This document shows, in pieces, positions 1 through 6,180 of a DNA stretch of 6,180 nt (the stretch's first letter is position 1; every line of letters starts with the position of its first letter). Origin of the DNA: Hyphomicrobiales bacterium (GTDB lineage Bacteria; Pseudomonadota; Alphaproteobacteria; Rhizobiales; SZUA-8); contig QILX01000039.1 of NCBI GenBank assembly GCA_003232175.1, positions 1 through 6,180 of the forward strand, given 5' to 3'. The position numbers were made by a program, and so were the translations under genes. The notes below the pieces were generated by a model. That model was not told the DNA's origin. It worked only from the letters and a program-made list of their open reading frames with translations, and ran no database searches.

Positions 1-1325
1 CCACCAGGATCGGTCATCCACATGTGATCGGATGTGGCATAGCCGTCGCCTTCCTGACCCATCTGGCCCCAGTTCTCAATCCAGTCGACTCTGACGTTAA
101 GACCAACCTCTTTCCACATCTCCAGCCCGGCTGCCATCGCCCGATCCATATTGACATACCAGCCGTTGACGATGCGCAGGACGATTTCCTCACCCTTGTA
201 ACCGGCTTCAGCCAATAGGGCTTTTGCACCTTCGGGATCAAAAGGCAGCGCCGCTCGACCCTGATAATAGTCACCATAGCCGGGGAAGTCATAGGTGCCG
301 GCCTCGGTCAGCCCATTCCACAATTTGTCAGCCAGCAATTGGCGATTAAGTGACAAAGCCATTGCCTTGCGCACACGACTGTCTGACGTTGGCGAATCCG
401 TCTTCCACTGGCGGAAGGTGATCATCTGCACGTTTTCAACTCTGACAGAACGGATCTCGGTATTGGCGTCGTTGTCGATCGGCCGGGTCTGATCCGGCGG
501 CAGGGACGTGACAATGTCGTATTCACCTGTCAACAGCCCAGCGATCCGTGAAGATGTTTCCGGCACTTCAAGGAAGGTAATGGAATTAAGCGGTGGCTTG
601 TCGCCCCAATAGTCATCAAACGCCTCAAGCTTGACGGACTCGCCGGTCACGCGACCCGCCCATTTGTAGGGGCCGGTTCCAATCGGCTCGCGTCCGAATG
701 TTTCCTGACCCACGCGTTCATAATAGGCTTTTGGATAGACCTGACCCATCACCGTCGCCAGCCGCGCCAACAATGCAGGATCAGGGTTTTTGGTCGTAAC
801 ACGGACGATTTTGTCGTCAATCGCCACAACGCTGGCGATCGTTCCCGATGCCGCAAACGGCTCGGTGCCGTCGCCGTATGTGTTGTTGACCGAGAACGCC
901 ACGTCTTGGGTGGTCATCGTGGTGCCGTCGTGAAATTTGACGCCCTCACGAATGGTAAAGTCCCACTCCGTCGGCGTAACCTGCTCCCAGGACGTCGCCA
1001 GCCCGGGAATAAGGTCGGACCCGCTGCCGTCAGGTTTGGACAGCCAGTTACGCCATACCAGAGTGTCGTAAAGCGAAAAAGTCACCCGCGCGCCAAATGT
1101 GGTATTCACCGTCGGCCCGTGCGACGCCCAGGTTGCAGGCATCGCGATTTTTAGATTGGTCCGACCGTTTTGTTCTGCCAAAGCCGCGCCACCACCGGTT
1201 GCGGTTTGGAATCCGACCAGTGCCACAGTCAACGATGTCGCGATTGTCAGCGTCCTGGCTGACTTAAGGAAACCGGCATATAAGCGAGAGCCCTCACCGG
1301 GCAATAAACTTACAAAAATACTCAT
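1..1325 (-). CDS. Periplasmic ABC transporter solute-binding protein, family 5 (peptide/opine type), C-terminus cut by window edge
   Basis: The ATG at 1325 opens a frame that runs without a stop to position 1, giving 441 residues; family members are usually about 500-550, so roughly 60-100 residues are missing. I translated this frame by hand. The start is fixed by an in-frame TAG at 1353-1355 and GGGAG six bases upstream. Residues 1-50 look like a Sec signal peptide: basic K21/R24, hydrophobic core at about 26-40, and cleavage after A48-L49-A50. There is no lipobox cysteine, so a soluble periplasmic protein is inferred. SBP_bac_5 landmarks are visible: REGVKFHDGT at 126-135 followed by QDVAFSV at 140-146, PIGTGPY at 214-220, and late in the fragment DPEGAKALLAEAGY. 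The family captures di/oligopeptides, opines, nickel or glycosides for an ABC importer; the ligand cannot be told from this fragment. Permease and ATPase genes are expected beyond the left edge. It is separated from the pilus genes by 298 bp and has no evident link to them. Confidence 0.93.
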   Translation of the reverse strand, partial: MSIFVSLLPGEGSRLYAGFLKSARTLTIATSLTVALVGFQTATGGGAALAEQNGRTNLKIAMPATWASHGPTVNTTFGARVTFSLYDTLVWRNWLSKPDGSGSDLIPGLATSWEQVTPTEWDFTIREGVKFHDGTTMTTQDVAFSVNNTYGDGTEPFAASGTIASVVAIDDKIVRVTTKNPDPALLARLATVMGQVYPKAYYERVGQETFGREPIGTGPYKWAGRVTGESVKLEAFDDYWGDKPPLNSITFLEVPETSSRIAGLLTGEYDIVTSLPPDQTRPIDNDANTEIRSVRVENVQMITFRQWKTDSPTSDSRVRKAMALSLNRQLLADKLWNGLTEAGTYDFPGYGDYYQGRAALPFDPEGAKALLAEAGYKGEEIVLRIVNGWYVNMDRAMAAGLEMWKEVGLNVRVDWIENWGQMGQEGDGYATSDHMWMTDPG

Positions 1326-1331
1326 TTTTTT

Positions 1332-1336
1332 CTCCC
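1332..1336 (-). promoter_or_regulatory. Ribosome binding site of the solute-binding protein gene
   Basis: The minus strand reads GGGAG, then six A residues, then ATG. This is a good Shine-Dalgarno match at suitable spacing. Together with the in-frame TAG 28-30 bases upstream of the start codon, it decides the start of the binding-protein gene. Confidence 0.7.
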
Positions 1337-1410
1337 AAAACAGGCAATCTGACTAGCACGGCATCTCGCAAAAAATGGATTGCGATCGCGCGCCGACGTG
1401 CCTGCTCTGG

Positions 1411-1440
1411 TCTATACCACAACCTTCTCCTTTTTGTAAC
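1411..1440 (-). promoter_or_regulatory. Weak candidate sigma70-type promoter for the solute-binding protein gene
   Basis: On the minus strand GTTACA (1440-1435) and TATAGA (1416-1411) each match four of six consensus bases, with an 18-base spacer. Transcription would start near 1404, giving a leader of about 80 bases. Matches this weak occur by chance in a 298 bp gap, so this is only a candidate. A second AT-rich patch at 1496-1515 could equally hold the promoter, but I found no convincing -35 box for it. The gene clearly needs its own promoter if transcription of the pilus operon stops after tadC. Confidence 0.2.
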
Positions 1441-1538
1441 CTTCACATTTCAGATTGATGCTAGCAGGGCCCTTTCCATACCGGCTTTCGAAGTATCTAT
1501 AAATGATATATTTGCGCCCATTGTCGGTCACGGTTGTG

Positions 1539-1566
1539 CTTTGGGTGGAGTGTAATCCAGCCAAAG
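1539..1566 (-). terminator. Imperfect stem-loop after tadC, possible transcript 3' end without a U tract
   Basis: On the minus strand CTTTGG pairs with CCAAAG. Inside it there is one C/C mismatch, then TGGA pairs with TCCA around a six-base loop. This makes 10 base pairs in a 28-base element, 58 bases past the tadC stop. No run of T follows on either strand (the minus strand continues CACAACCG), so it is not a canonical intrinsic terminator. It could protect the operon mRNA 3' end, assist Rho-dependent termination, or be a chance structure. Confidence 0.35.
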
Positions 1567-1572
1567 ATTATG

Positions 1573-1596
1573 CCGGAACCCTGATGGTGGGGCCGG
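1573..1596 (-). other. Weaker stem-loop between tadC and the 1539-1566 stem-loop
   Basis: CCGG at 1573-1576 pairs with CCGG at 1593-1596, and CCC at 1579-1581 pairs with GGG at 1589-1591. A 2/1 internal loop separates the two helices and the terminal loop has seven bases. It begins 28 bases past the tadC stop and lies just before the stronger stem-loop. No U tract follows. On its own it would be negligible; the tandem placement directly behind the last gene of an operon is what makes it worth noting. Confidence 0.2.
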
Positions 1597-1623
1597 TACC
1601 GATTTATACGAGACAAACAGACT

Positions 1624-2598
1624 TTAAAGGGCGTTGACCTTAATGATCGCCGGACCCAGAATGACAACAAACAAAACCGGCAGAAAAAAAGCGATCATCG
1701 GTACGGTCAGTTTTGGCGGCAGAGCGGCGGCCTTTTTTTCAGCTTCGGCCATACGCATATCGCGGTTTTCCTGGGCCATGACGCGCAAGGACTGCGCCAG
1801 CGGCGTACCATAACGTTCAGCCTGCATCAGCGAGGTCACCACCGCCTTCACCCCATCAAGCCCGGTTCTTTTGTGCAGGTTCTCATACGCCTGGCGACGC
1901 TCGGAAAGATAAGAGAGCTCAGCGGTTGTCAACGCCATTTCCTCGGCCATTTCGATCGATTGTGCACCGATTTCCTTAGCAACTTTCTGGAAGGCCCCCT
2001 CGATGGACATGCCGCTTTCGACGCAGATCAGCAATAGATCCAAACTATCGGGAAAGGCCCGTTTGATCGAAAACTGCCGGCGTTGAATGAGATTTTGCAA
2101 GATGATATTGGGAAAATAGTACCCGGCATAAAGCCCGCCCAGTGCCATGATCAGCTTGAAAATTCCCGACTGCTCGCCCTTGTGGATGAGGAAAAGGTAA
2201 AACGCCGCACCGGCAAAAAACACGATCGGCAGGACAATACGGGCGAACATAAAAATGTAGAGCGGCTTGGGACCCCTCAAACCCGCCATCTTCAGCTTGT
2301 CGGTTATGCCTTGAGTATCGAACTGCGATTGTAGATTGAGTTTGTCGACAATTTGCTTCAGCAGCCCCTGATTGGTCCGGCGCAACTTGGTCGGCGAGGT
2401 GTGCTCTTTTTCCAGTTGTTCCTTTTGCTGCTGCCTCAGTTTTGACCGCTCGGTGCTCACCGCTTTCATCCGGCCTTCGAATTTGTTGCGGTCTAGCAGC
2501 GGACCCGAGAGCGTCATGATGGTGGCAAAAGCGGATACGCCGACAAAAACCAGCAGCAGGAATTGCGGGTCGCGAACCAGTTCAACATATTCAAGCAT
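1624..2598 (-). CDS. tadC: Tad/Flp pilus inner-membrane platform protein TadC (CpaH)
   Basis: TadC pairs with TadB to form the inner-membrane platform of the type IVc pilus, which couples the CpaF ATPase to pilin insertion and extraction. The 324-residue product is full length for the family. Hydrophobic segments lie at about 13-31, 115-137, 147-167 and 298-320. The T2SSF (GspF-like) domain spans about 183-315 and carries FPDSLDLLLICVESG at 182-196 and the ERYGTPLAQSLRVMA stretch at 261-275, both characteristic of TadC. A charged linker rich in K, E and Q (about 48-66) after the first segment may form a short helix or coiled coil in the cytoplasm. The ATG lies 18 bases after the tadB stop, with GGGG at 2607-2610 as a modest ribosome binding site, so translation is probably coupled to tadB. 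It is the last pilus gene in this run; two stem-loops follow it. Family assignment is secure; the motor-platform role is inferred from homologous systems. Confidence 0.95.
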   Translation of the reverse strand: MLEYVELVRDPQFLLLVFVGVSAFATIMTLSGPLLDRNKFEGRMKAVSTERSKLRQQQKEQLEKEHTSPTKLRRTNQGLLKQIVDKLNLQSQFDTQGITDKLKMAGLRGPKPLYIFMFARIVLPIVFFAGAAFYLFLIHKGEQSGIFKLIMALGGLYAGYYFPNIILQNLIQRRQFSIKRAFPDSLDLLLICVESGMSIEGAFQKVAKEIGAQSIEMAEEMALTTAELSYLSERRQAYENLHKRTGLDGVKAVVTSLMQAERYGTPLAQSLRVMAQENRDMRMAEAEKKAAALPPKLTVPMIAFFLPVLFVVILGPAIIKVNAL

Positions 2599-2616
2599 TA
2601 ATTCGACCCCAGACGT

Positions 2617-3627
2617 CTAAAAATCAAAATTGATCATTTTTTTCATCACCAGCACACCGCACGTCATCCAGAATGCCGACACACCCAGCATCACCTGACC
2701 GGTTGGATCGGTCCACAACAGCGTGATGTATTCCGGGGTCGACAAGTAAACGATGCCCATCACCAGGATCGGCAGCGAGCCGATAATGGCGGCAGAAGAT
2801 TTGGCCTCCTGGCTCATCGCGGTGATCTTGCCCTTCATCTTTTTGCGCTCGCGCAAAACCTTGGAGAGGTTCCCCAGCGCTTCGGACAGGTTGCCGCCCG
2901 ATTCTTTTTGAATGGCCATGACGATGGCAAGGAAGCTGACTTCGGCGAGCGGCATGCGATCGAACATGCGCTCCAGCCCCTCATCGAGCGGAATGCCGAG
3001 CCTCTGCGCCTCGACCACCAGCTTGAATTCACTGCAAACCGGTTCAGCCGCTTCAGCGGCGATCATCTGAAAACAGTCATTGACCGGCAAGCCTGTCTTC
3101 ACGCCTCGCACCACAACGTCAAGCGAGTTGGCGAATTCTTCAATAAATTTGGTCTGACGGCGATTGCGCAAAAATCTCAGAACCCAACGCGGCAGCCCCA
3201 GCCCCATGGCCGGAACCGCCAGGGCCGCCAGGAATGCCGGACCACCTGCAAACAACACAAAAATCCCGTTGGCCAACCCGACAATGGCGGAAAGGATCCA
3301 GAACTGTGTCAACGATATTTCCAGCCCGGCGCGTTCTATCGATGTTTTCAGGGTTAGTTTTTTCTTTTTGCGGGACTGCTTTTCCAGTTCACTAAGCGAA
3401 TCCTGGATATTTTTTCGCCGGTTTTGCGCCGTTTCTTGCGCTGAAATGCGATCCTTGTTGGCAACCCGGTCGGTAAGGTTCCTCTTCCGTTTGTTCATCT
3501 TCCGCTCGCCGGAAAGCAAAGGGTCGATCAAAACAAAGGCGATGCCGCCAAGCGCCAGTGTGCCCAGGAACGCCAGCACAATGATGCCGATATCACCCTC
3601 GAAAATTGCTGGATCGAATTCAAACAT
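2617..3627 (-). CDS. tadB: Tad/Flp pilus inner-membrane platform protein TadB (CpaG)
   Basis: TadB is the first of the two GspF-like platform proteins of the Tad machine, sitting in the inner membrane above the CpaF hexamer. The product is 336 residues, normal for the family. Hydrophobic segments lie at about 13-34, 107-128, 131-147, 278-297 and 310-328. The T2SSF domain spans about 162-290, with FANSLDVVVRGVKTGLPV at 165-182 and IQKESGGNLSEALGNLS at 239-255, the latter highly typical of TadB. Between the first two membrane segments is a very basic cytoplasmic linker, including RKMNKRKR at 42-49 and four consecutive lysines at 87-90. The ATG is six bases after the cpaF stop; the only ribosome-site-like sequence is GAGG (3639-3642), 11 bases upstream and inside the end of cpaF, which suggests translational coupling. 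The nearest alternative names are other GspF-type proteins, but neighbours and motifs favour TadB. Confidence 0.95.
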   Translation of the reverse strand: MFEFDPAIFEGDIGIIVLAFLGTLALGGIAFVLIDPLLSGERKMNKRKRNLTDRVANKDRISAQETAQNRRKNIQDSLSELEKQSRKKKKLTLKTSIERAGLEISLTQFWILSAIVGLANGIFVLFAGGPAFLAALAVPAMGLGLPRWVLRFLRNRRQTKFIEEFANSLDVVVRGVKTGLPVNDCFQMIAAEAAEPVCSEFKLVVEAQRLGIPLDEGLERMFDRMPLAEVSFLAIVMAIQKESGGNLSEALGNLSKVLRERKKMKGKITAMSQEAKSSAAIIGSLPILVMGIVYLSTPEYITLLWTDPTGQVMLGVSAFWMTCGVLVMKKMINFDF

Positions 3628-3633
3628 GGTTTC

Positions 3634-5100
3634 TCATGCCTCGCCTTGCTGATCGTCGACTTCCGCCGCCGCCATAGCCGCCGCAAGGTTCTGCTCTTCA
3701 TTGTAGTATCTGGCCCGTTCCCAGAATTTTGGCCGCGCCAGTCCGGTTGATTTGTGCCGCCCAAGAATTCTGCCATTGGCGTCTTCACCGGTGATCTCGT
3801 AAACGAAAATATCCTGGGTGGTGATGACATCGCCTTCGGTTCCGAGCACTTCAGTAATGTGAGTAATTTTACGGCTGCCGTCGCGCAGCCGCGACGCCTG
3901 GACGATGACGTCAATTGAACCGCAGATCATCTCTTTGATGGTTTTCGATGGCAGCGAATAGCCGCCCATGGTGATCATGCTTTCAATACGGCTCAAGGCT
4001 TCGCGCGGGGTATTGGCGTGAAGGGTGCCCATGGACCCGTCATGGCCGGTATTCATCGCCTGCAGCAGATCAAAGGCCTCAGGCCCGCGCACCTCGCCGA
4101 CAATGATCCGTTCGGGGCGCATACGCAGACAGTTCTTGATCAGGTCCCGCATGGTGATTTCGCCCTCGCCCTCAAGATTGGGGGGGCGGGTTTCCAGACG
4201 AACCACATGGGACTGCTGCAATTGCAACTCGGCGCTATCTTCACACGTGATAATCCGTTCGTCAGACTCGATAAAGCCTGTGAGGCAGTTCAGCAGCGTC
4301 GTCTTGCCCGAGCCGGTGCCGCCCGAGATCAGGATGTTGCAGCGGACTTTGCCGATAATGGCGAGGATCTTGGCGCCTTCCGGCGAGATCGATCCAAATG
4401 ACTCCAGATTGGCCAGGGTCAGCTTGTCTTTTTTGAATTTTCGAATGGTAAGCGTTGGCCCGTCAAGTGCCAGGGGCGGACCAATGACATTGACCCGGCT
4501 GCCATCGGGAAGCCGTGCATCGCAAATGGGGCTGGCTTCGTCGACCCGCCGACCGACCTGGCTTACGATCCGCTGGCAGATATTCATCAATTGGCTGTTG
4601 TCGCGGAACCGTACGCTGGTCAGCTGGATCTTGCCTTCGACTTCGATAAAGGTGCGGGTAGCACCATTGACCATTATATCTGCGATATCGTCACGCGCCA
4701 GCAATGGCTCGAGCGGGCCGTACCCCAGAACATCGTTGCAAATGTCTTCCAGCAGTTCTTCTTGCTCGGAAATCGACATCACCACGTTTTTGATTGCGAT
4801 GATCTCGTTGACGATATCGCGGATTTCCTCGCGCGCGCTTTCACTGTCAAGCTGGGCCAGCTGTGTCAGGTCGATCGTATCGATCAGCGCGTTAAATATC
4901 GTCGTCTTGGTGTCGTAATAGTCCTGTGAACGCTGGCTTGGCCCCTGGCCAGCCATCTCTTCGCCATTGGGGACCGGTACCTGCCCCTCAGGTTTGGCGC
5001 CGACAAGTTTTTTTGCCGCCGGCGGGTTTGCCGAAGCTGGAACTCGAGCCGTTGACGGCGGGGGCGCTCCCCCGGTTTGATCACTACGCCGACCGAACAC
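3634..5100 (-). CDS. cpaF: Tad/Flp pilus assembly and secretion ATPase CpaF (TadA)
   Basis: This is a VirB11/GspE-family secretion ATPase that forms a cytoplasmic hexamer and powers type IVc pilus extension and probably retraction. The 488-residue protein has all the expected motifs: Walker A GGTGSGKT at 260-267, the acidic box ITCEDSAELQL at 284-294, the Walker B region RIIVGEVRGPE at 331-341 with E336, and the His box TGHDGSMGTLHAN at 351-363. The N-terminal subdomain (about 65-220) includes GYGPLEPLL (126-134) and IMVNG (142-146), as in TadA/CpaF. Residues 10-45 are rich in Pro and Ala and probably disordered. The start is a GTG six bases after the cpaE stop, with AAGGA at 5111-5115 as ribosome binding site ten bases away. 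The next in-frame Met, residue 49, would remove only disordered sequence, so the exact start is slightly uncertain. A C7 run lies at codons 306-308. A VirB11 of a conjugation system is excluded by the neighbours. Confidence 0.97.
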   Translation of the reverse strand: MFGRRSDQTGGAPPPSTARVPASANPPAAKKLVGAKPEGQVPVPNGEEMAGQGPSQRSQDYYDTKTTIFNALIDTIDLTQLAQLDSESAREEIRDIVNEIIAIKNVVMSISEQEELLEDICNDVLGYGPLEPLLARDDIADIMVNGATRTFIEVEGKIQLTSVRFRDNSQLMNICQRIVSQVGRRVDEASPICDARLPDGSRVNVIGPPLALDGPTLTIRKFKKDKLTLANLESFGSISPEGAKILAIIGKVRCNILISGGTGSGKTTLLNCLTGFIESDERIITCEDSAELQLQQSHVVRLETRPPNLEGEGEITMRDLIKNCLRMRPERIIVGEVRGPEAFDLLQAMNTGHDGSMGTLHANTPREALSRIESMITMGGYSLPSKTIKEMICGSIDVIVQASRLRDGSRKITHITEVLGTEGDVITTQDIFVYEITGEDANGRILGRHKSTGLARPKFWERARYYNEEQNLAAAMAAAEVDDQQGEA

Positions 5101-5106
5101 TTGTGT

Positions 5107-6180
5107 CTAATCCTTCTTGGACGAAAATCGCGACAGCAGTGGCGCGAGTAGGGAGCTTGATTTCTTTTTTGTCACCTGGCGGCCAACGATACTGGCGGCA
5201 AGATCTGAAAAACCCTGGGCGATTTTGGCGCCATTGGCAATTTCGGCGATCATCTGCCCGTTATTGGCCGAGGTGCCAAAAAGAAGTGGATCAAACGGAA
5301 TGGCCAGTGTCGGCTCAAGCGCCAGCGCATCGGTAAAGTCCTCGATGCCGATTTCCGGCCGCTTGGGCATGCCGACCTGATTGAGAACCAGATAGGGCTG
5401 CCGGTCATGGGACCGGTTGGCTTTCAGGACATCGACAATATTTTTAGCATTGCGCAGGCTCGCCAGATCCGGCGTCGCGGTTATGATAACATCATCAGCG
5501 GCAAGAAGAGTGGAACGCGCCCAGCTTGTCCAGATGTGAGGGATATCCATCACCACGCAAGGAATTGAGGTGCGCAGCAGATCGATGACCTGGTCCAGGA
5601 CCTCGCCATCAATGTCATATTCACGGTCAAGAGTACTAGGAGCTGCGAAAAGATGCAGCCGATCGGTGCATTTTGCCAGCAATCGGTCCAGCAGAGTCTG
5701 GTCAAGCCTTTCGGGCGAAGCCAGTGCATCAGCGATGCCTTGTGGCGGATCCTGGTTGAAATCCAGCCCCAGCGTGCCAAAAGCCAGATCGAGATCGGCG
5801 ATGACCACATTTTCCTTCATGGTCTCTGAAATCGCCCAGCCGACATTGTGCGCGATGGTACTGGACCCGCAGCCGCCCTTGGCGCCGACAAATGCTACGG
5901 TGCGGCCAAGGGGTCCCTGTTCGGGATTAGCGAAAATCCGCCCGACGATGTCGATGAGCTGCAACACCGAGAACGGCGCCACCAGATAATCGCTGACCCC
6001 CTGGCGCATGAGTTCGCGGTAGAGCTGAATATCGTTCTGATGCCCGACGACCAACACATTGGTGCCTGAATCGCAAACAGAGGCCAGTCGTTCAAGCTCC
6101 GCCGCCATCAAAGAGCTCTGGGCCTGGGATTCAACGATAATGAGGTTCGGCGTCGGTGCCGAAGAGTAATACTCCACCGC
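5107..6180 (-). CDS. cpaE: Tad/Flp pilus localisation protein CpaE (TadZ), N-terminus beyond window edge
   Basis: CpaE/TadZ is a MinD/ParA-like protein that, in studied relatives, sits at a cell pole and directs assembly of the pilus machine there. The frame is open to position 6180, with an Ala codon before the GTG at 6177, so that GTG is probably internal. The 357 complete codons here compare with about 420 residues in relatives, so some 60-70 residues are missing. Counting from the GTG as 1, about 1-82 resemble the receiver-like domain (VLVVGHQND at 41-49, GVSDYLVAPFS at 60-70). The ATPase-like domain starts near 93 with the deviant Walker A KGGCGSST at 100-107, in which the usual P-loop lysine is serine, and continues with IADLDLAFGTLGLDF at 126-140. 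The C-terminus is short and basic (KKKSS at 337-341, final SSKKD). The gene ends six bases before cpaF, its normal operon partner. Close relatives MinD and ParA are excluded by the N-terminal domain and neighbours. Confidence 0.94.
   Translation of the reverse strand, partial: AVEYYSSAPTPNLIIVESQAQSSLMAAELERLASVCDSGTNVLVVGHQNDIQLYRELMRQGVSDYLVAPFSVLQLIDIVGRIFANPEQGPLGRTVAFVGAKGGCGSSTIAHNVGWAISETMKENVVIADLDLAFGTLGLDFNQDPPQGIADALASPERLDQTLLDRLLAKCTDRLHLFAAPSTLDREYDIDGEVLDQVIDLLRTSIPCVVMDIPHIWTSWARSTLLAADDVIITATPDLASLRNAKNIVDVLKANRSHDRQPYLVLNQVGMPKRPEIGIEDFTDALALEPTLAIPFDPLLFGTSANNGQMIAEIANGAKIAQGFSDLAASIVGRQVTKKKSSSLLAPLLSRFSSKKD
5111..5115 (-). promoter_or_regulatory. Ribosome binding site supporting the GTG start of cpaF
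   Basis: The minus strand has AAGGA inside the last codons of cpaE, ten bases ahead of the GTG at 5100. It overlaps cpaE coding sequence, so cpaF translation is probably coupled to cpaE. The spacing is slightly long, but there is no better site near the next in-frame Met. Confidence 0.5.

Larger units (their letters stand above)
1326..1623. other. 298 bp intergenic region between tadC and the solute-binding protein gene
   Basis: No convincing protein or RNA gene was found on either strand. The side next to tadC holds two stem-loops (1573-1596 and 1539-1566). The middle has an AT-rich patch (about 1496-1515) and short palindromes such as AGGGCCCT at 1466-1473 and GCGATCGC at 1382-1389. The side next to the binding-protein gene holds a weak promoter candidate, an AAGGAG motif (1427-1432) and the real ribosome binding site at 1332-1336. 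The region most likely combines the 3' end of the pilus operon with the promoter and leader of the transporter gene. Confidence 0.6.

Noticed and set aside
14..292. A 92-codon minus-strand frame inside the solute-binding protein gene
   Set aside because: It is an out-of-frame shadow. The true frame on this strand is open from 1325 to the window edge and shows clear family 5 motifs.
906..1356. Two plus-strand frames (906-1154 and 1099-1356) opposite the start of the binding-protein gene
   Set aside because: They are antisense to the real gene, Arg/Pro-rich and without any recognised domain or good ribosome site.
1382..1389. Palindrome GCGATCGC, and AGGGCCCT at 1466-1473, as operators
   Set aside because: Single 8-base palindromes are common by chance in GC-rich DNA. 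No second copy or matching regulator is visible.
3358..3369. Programmed -1 frameshift site in the A-rich lysine codons of tadB
   Set aside because: In the reading frame the heptamers are C AAA AAG and G AAA AAA, which do not fit the X XXY YYZ pattern, and tadB is full length without a shift.
3164..3652. A 162-codon open frame on the plus strand opposite tadB, with another at 2908-3357
   Set aside because: Both are antisense to an intact tadB, have no recognisable domain, and show shadow-like composition.
4025..4918. A 297-codon open frame on the plus strand opposite cpaF, with a shorter one at 4018-4401
   Set aside because: It lies wholly antisense to cpaF, which has every family motif. The translation is rich in Ser, Arg and Ile with no recognisable domain, as expected for a shadow frame.
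1..6180. CRISPR arrays, tRNA or rRNA genes, insertion sequences, attachment sites
   Set aside because: I saw no spaced direct repeats, tRNA-like cloverleaf arms, transposase motifs or terminal inverted repeats. Almost all of the window is accounted for by five ordinary genes.

Overview
The window looks like an alphaproteobacterial chromosome segment, most likely Hyphomicrobiales (Rhizobiales) or a close relative. The grounds are the Caulobacter-type gene order cpaE-cpaF-tadB-tadC, the style of the CpaE and CpaF proteins, and moderately high GC. This placement comes from recognising protein families, not from a database search. All five genes are on the minus strand, so transcription runs from the right edge to the left edge.

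Positions 6180 to 1624 hold the cytoplasmic and inner-membrane motor half of a Tad (tight adherence) / Flp type IVc pilus locus. In transcription order these are cpaE (5' end outside the window), cpaF/tadA, tadB/cpaG and tadC/cpaH. The gaps are only 6, 6 and 18 nt, so this is one operon with probable translational coupling. CpaE/TadZ is a MinD/ParA-like protein thought to place the machine at the pole. CpaF/TadA is the hexameric secretion ATPase. TadB and TadC are the paired inner-membrane platform proteins that pass ATPase motion to the pilin subunits. The pilin, prepilin peptidase, CpaB, secretin CpaC and CpaD would be expected upstream, beyond the right edge. No tadD-type TPR lipoprotein follows tadC here.

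Positions 1623 to 1326 are a 298 bp gap with no convincing gene. It holds a good imperfect stem-loop and a weaker one just past tadC, a weak promoter candidate and the ribosome binding site of the next gene. The stem-loops lack a U tract, so they are not textbook intrinsic terminators.

Positions 1325 to 1 encode the N-terminal 441 residues of an exported family 5 (DppA/OppA-like) ABC transporter solute-binding protein, cut by the left edge. Its transporter partners are probably further left. It appears to be a separate transcription unit, unrelated in function to the pilus genes.

I found no evidence of a new system. The window is a well-known Tad motor cluster next to an uptake gene. The points worth a second look are modest: a C7 tract inside cpaF, the missing P-loop lysine in CpaE, the tandem stem-loops after tadC, a long signal-peptide n-region, and a possible short ORF overlapping the start of the binding-protein gene.
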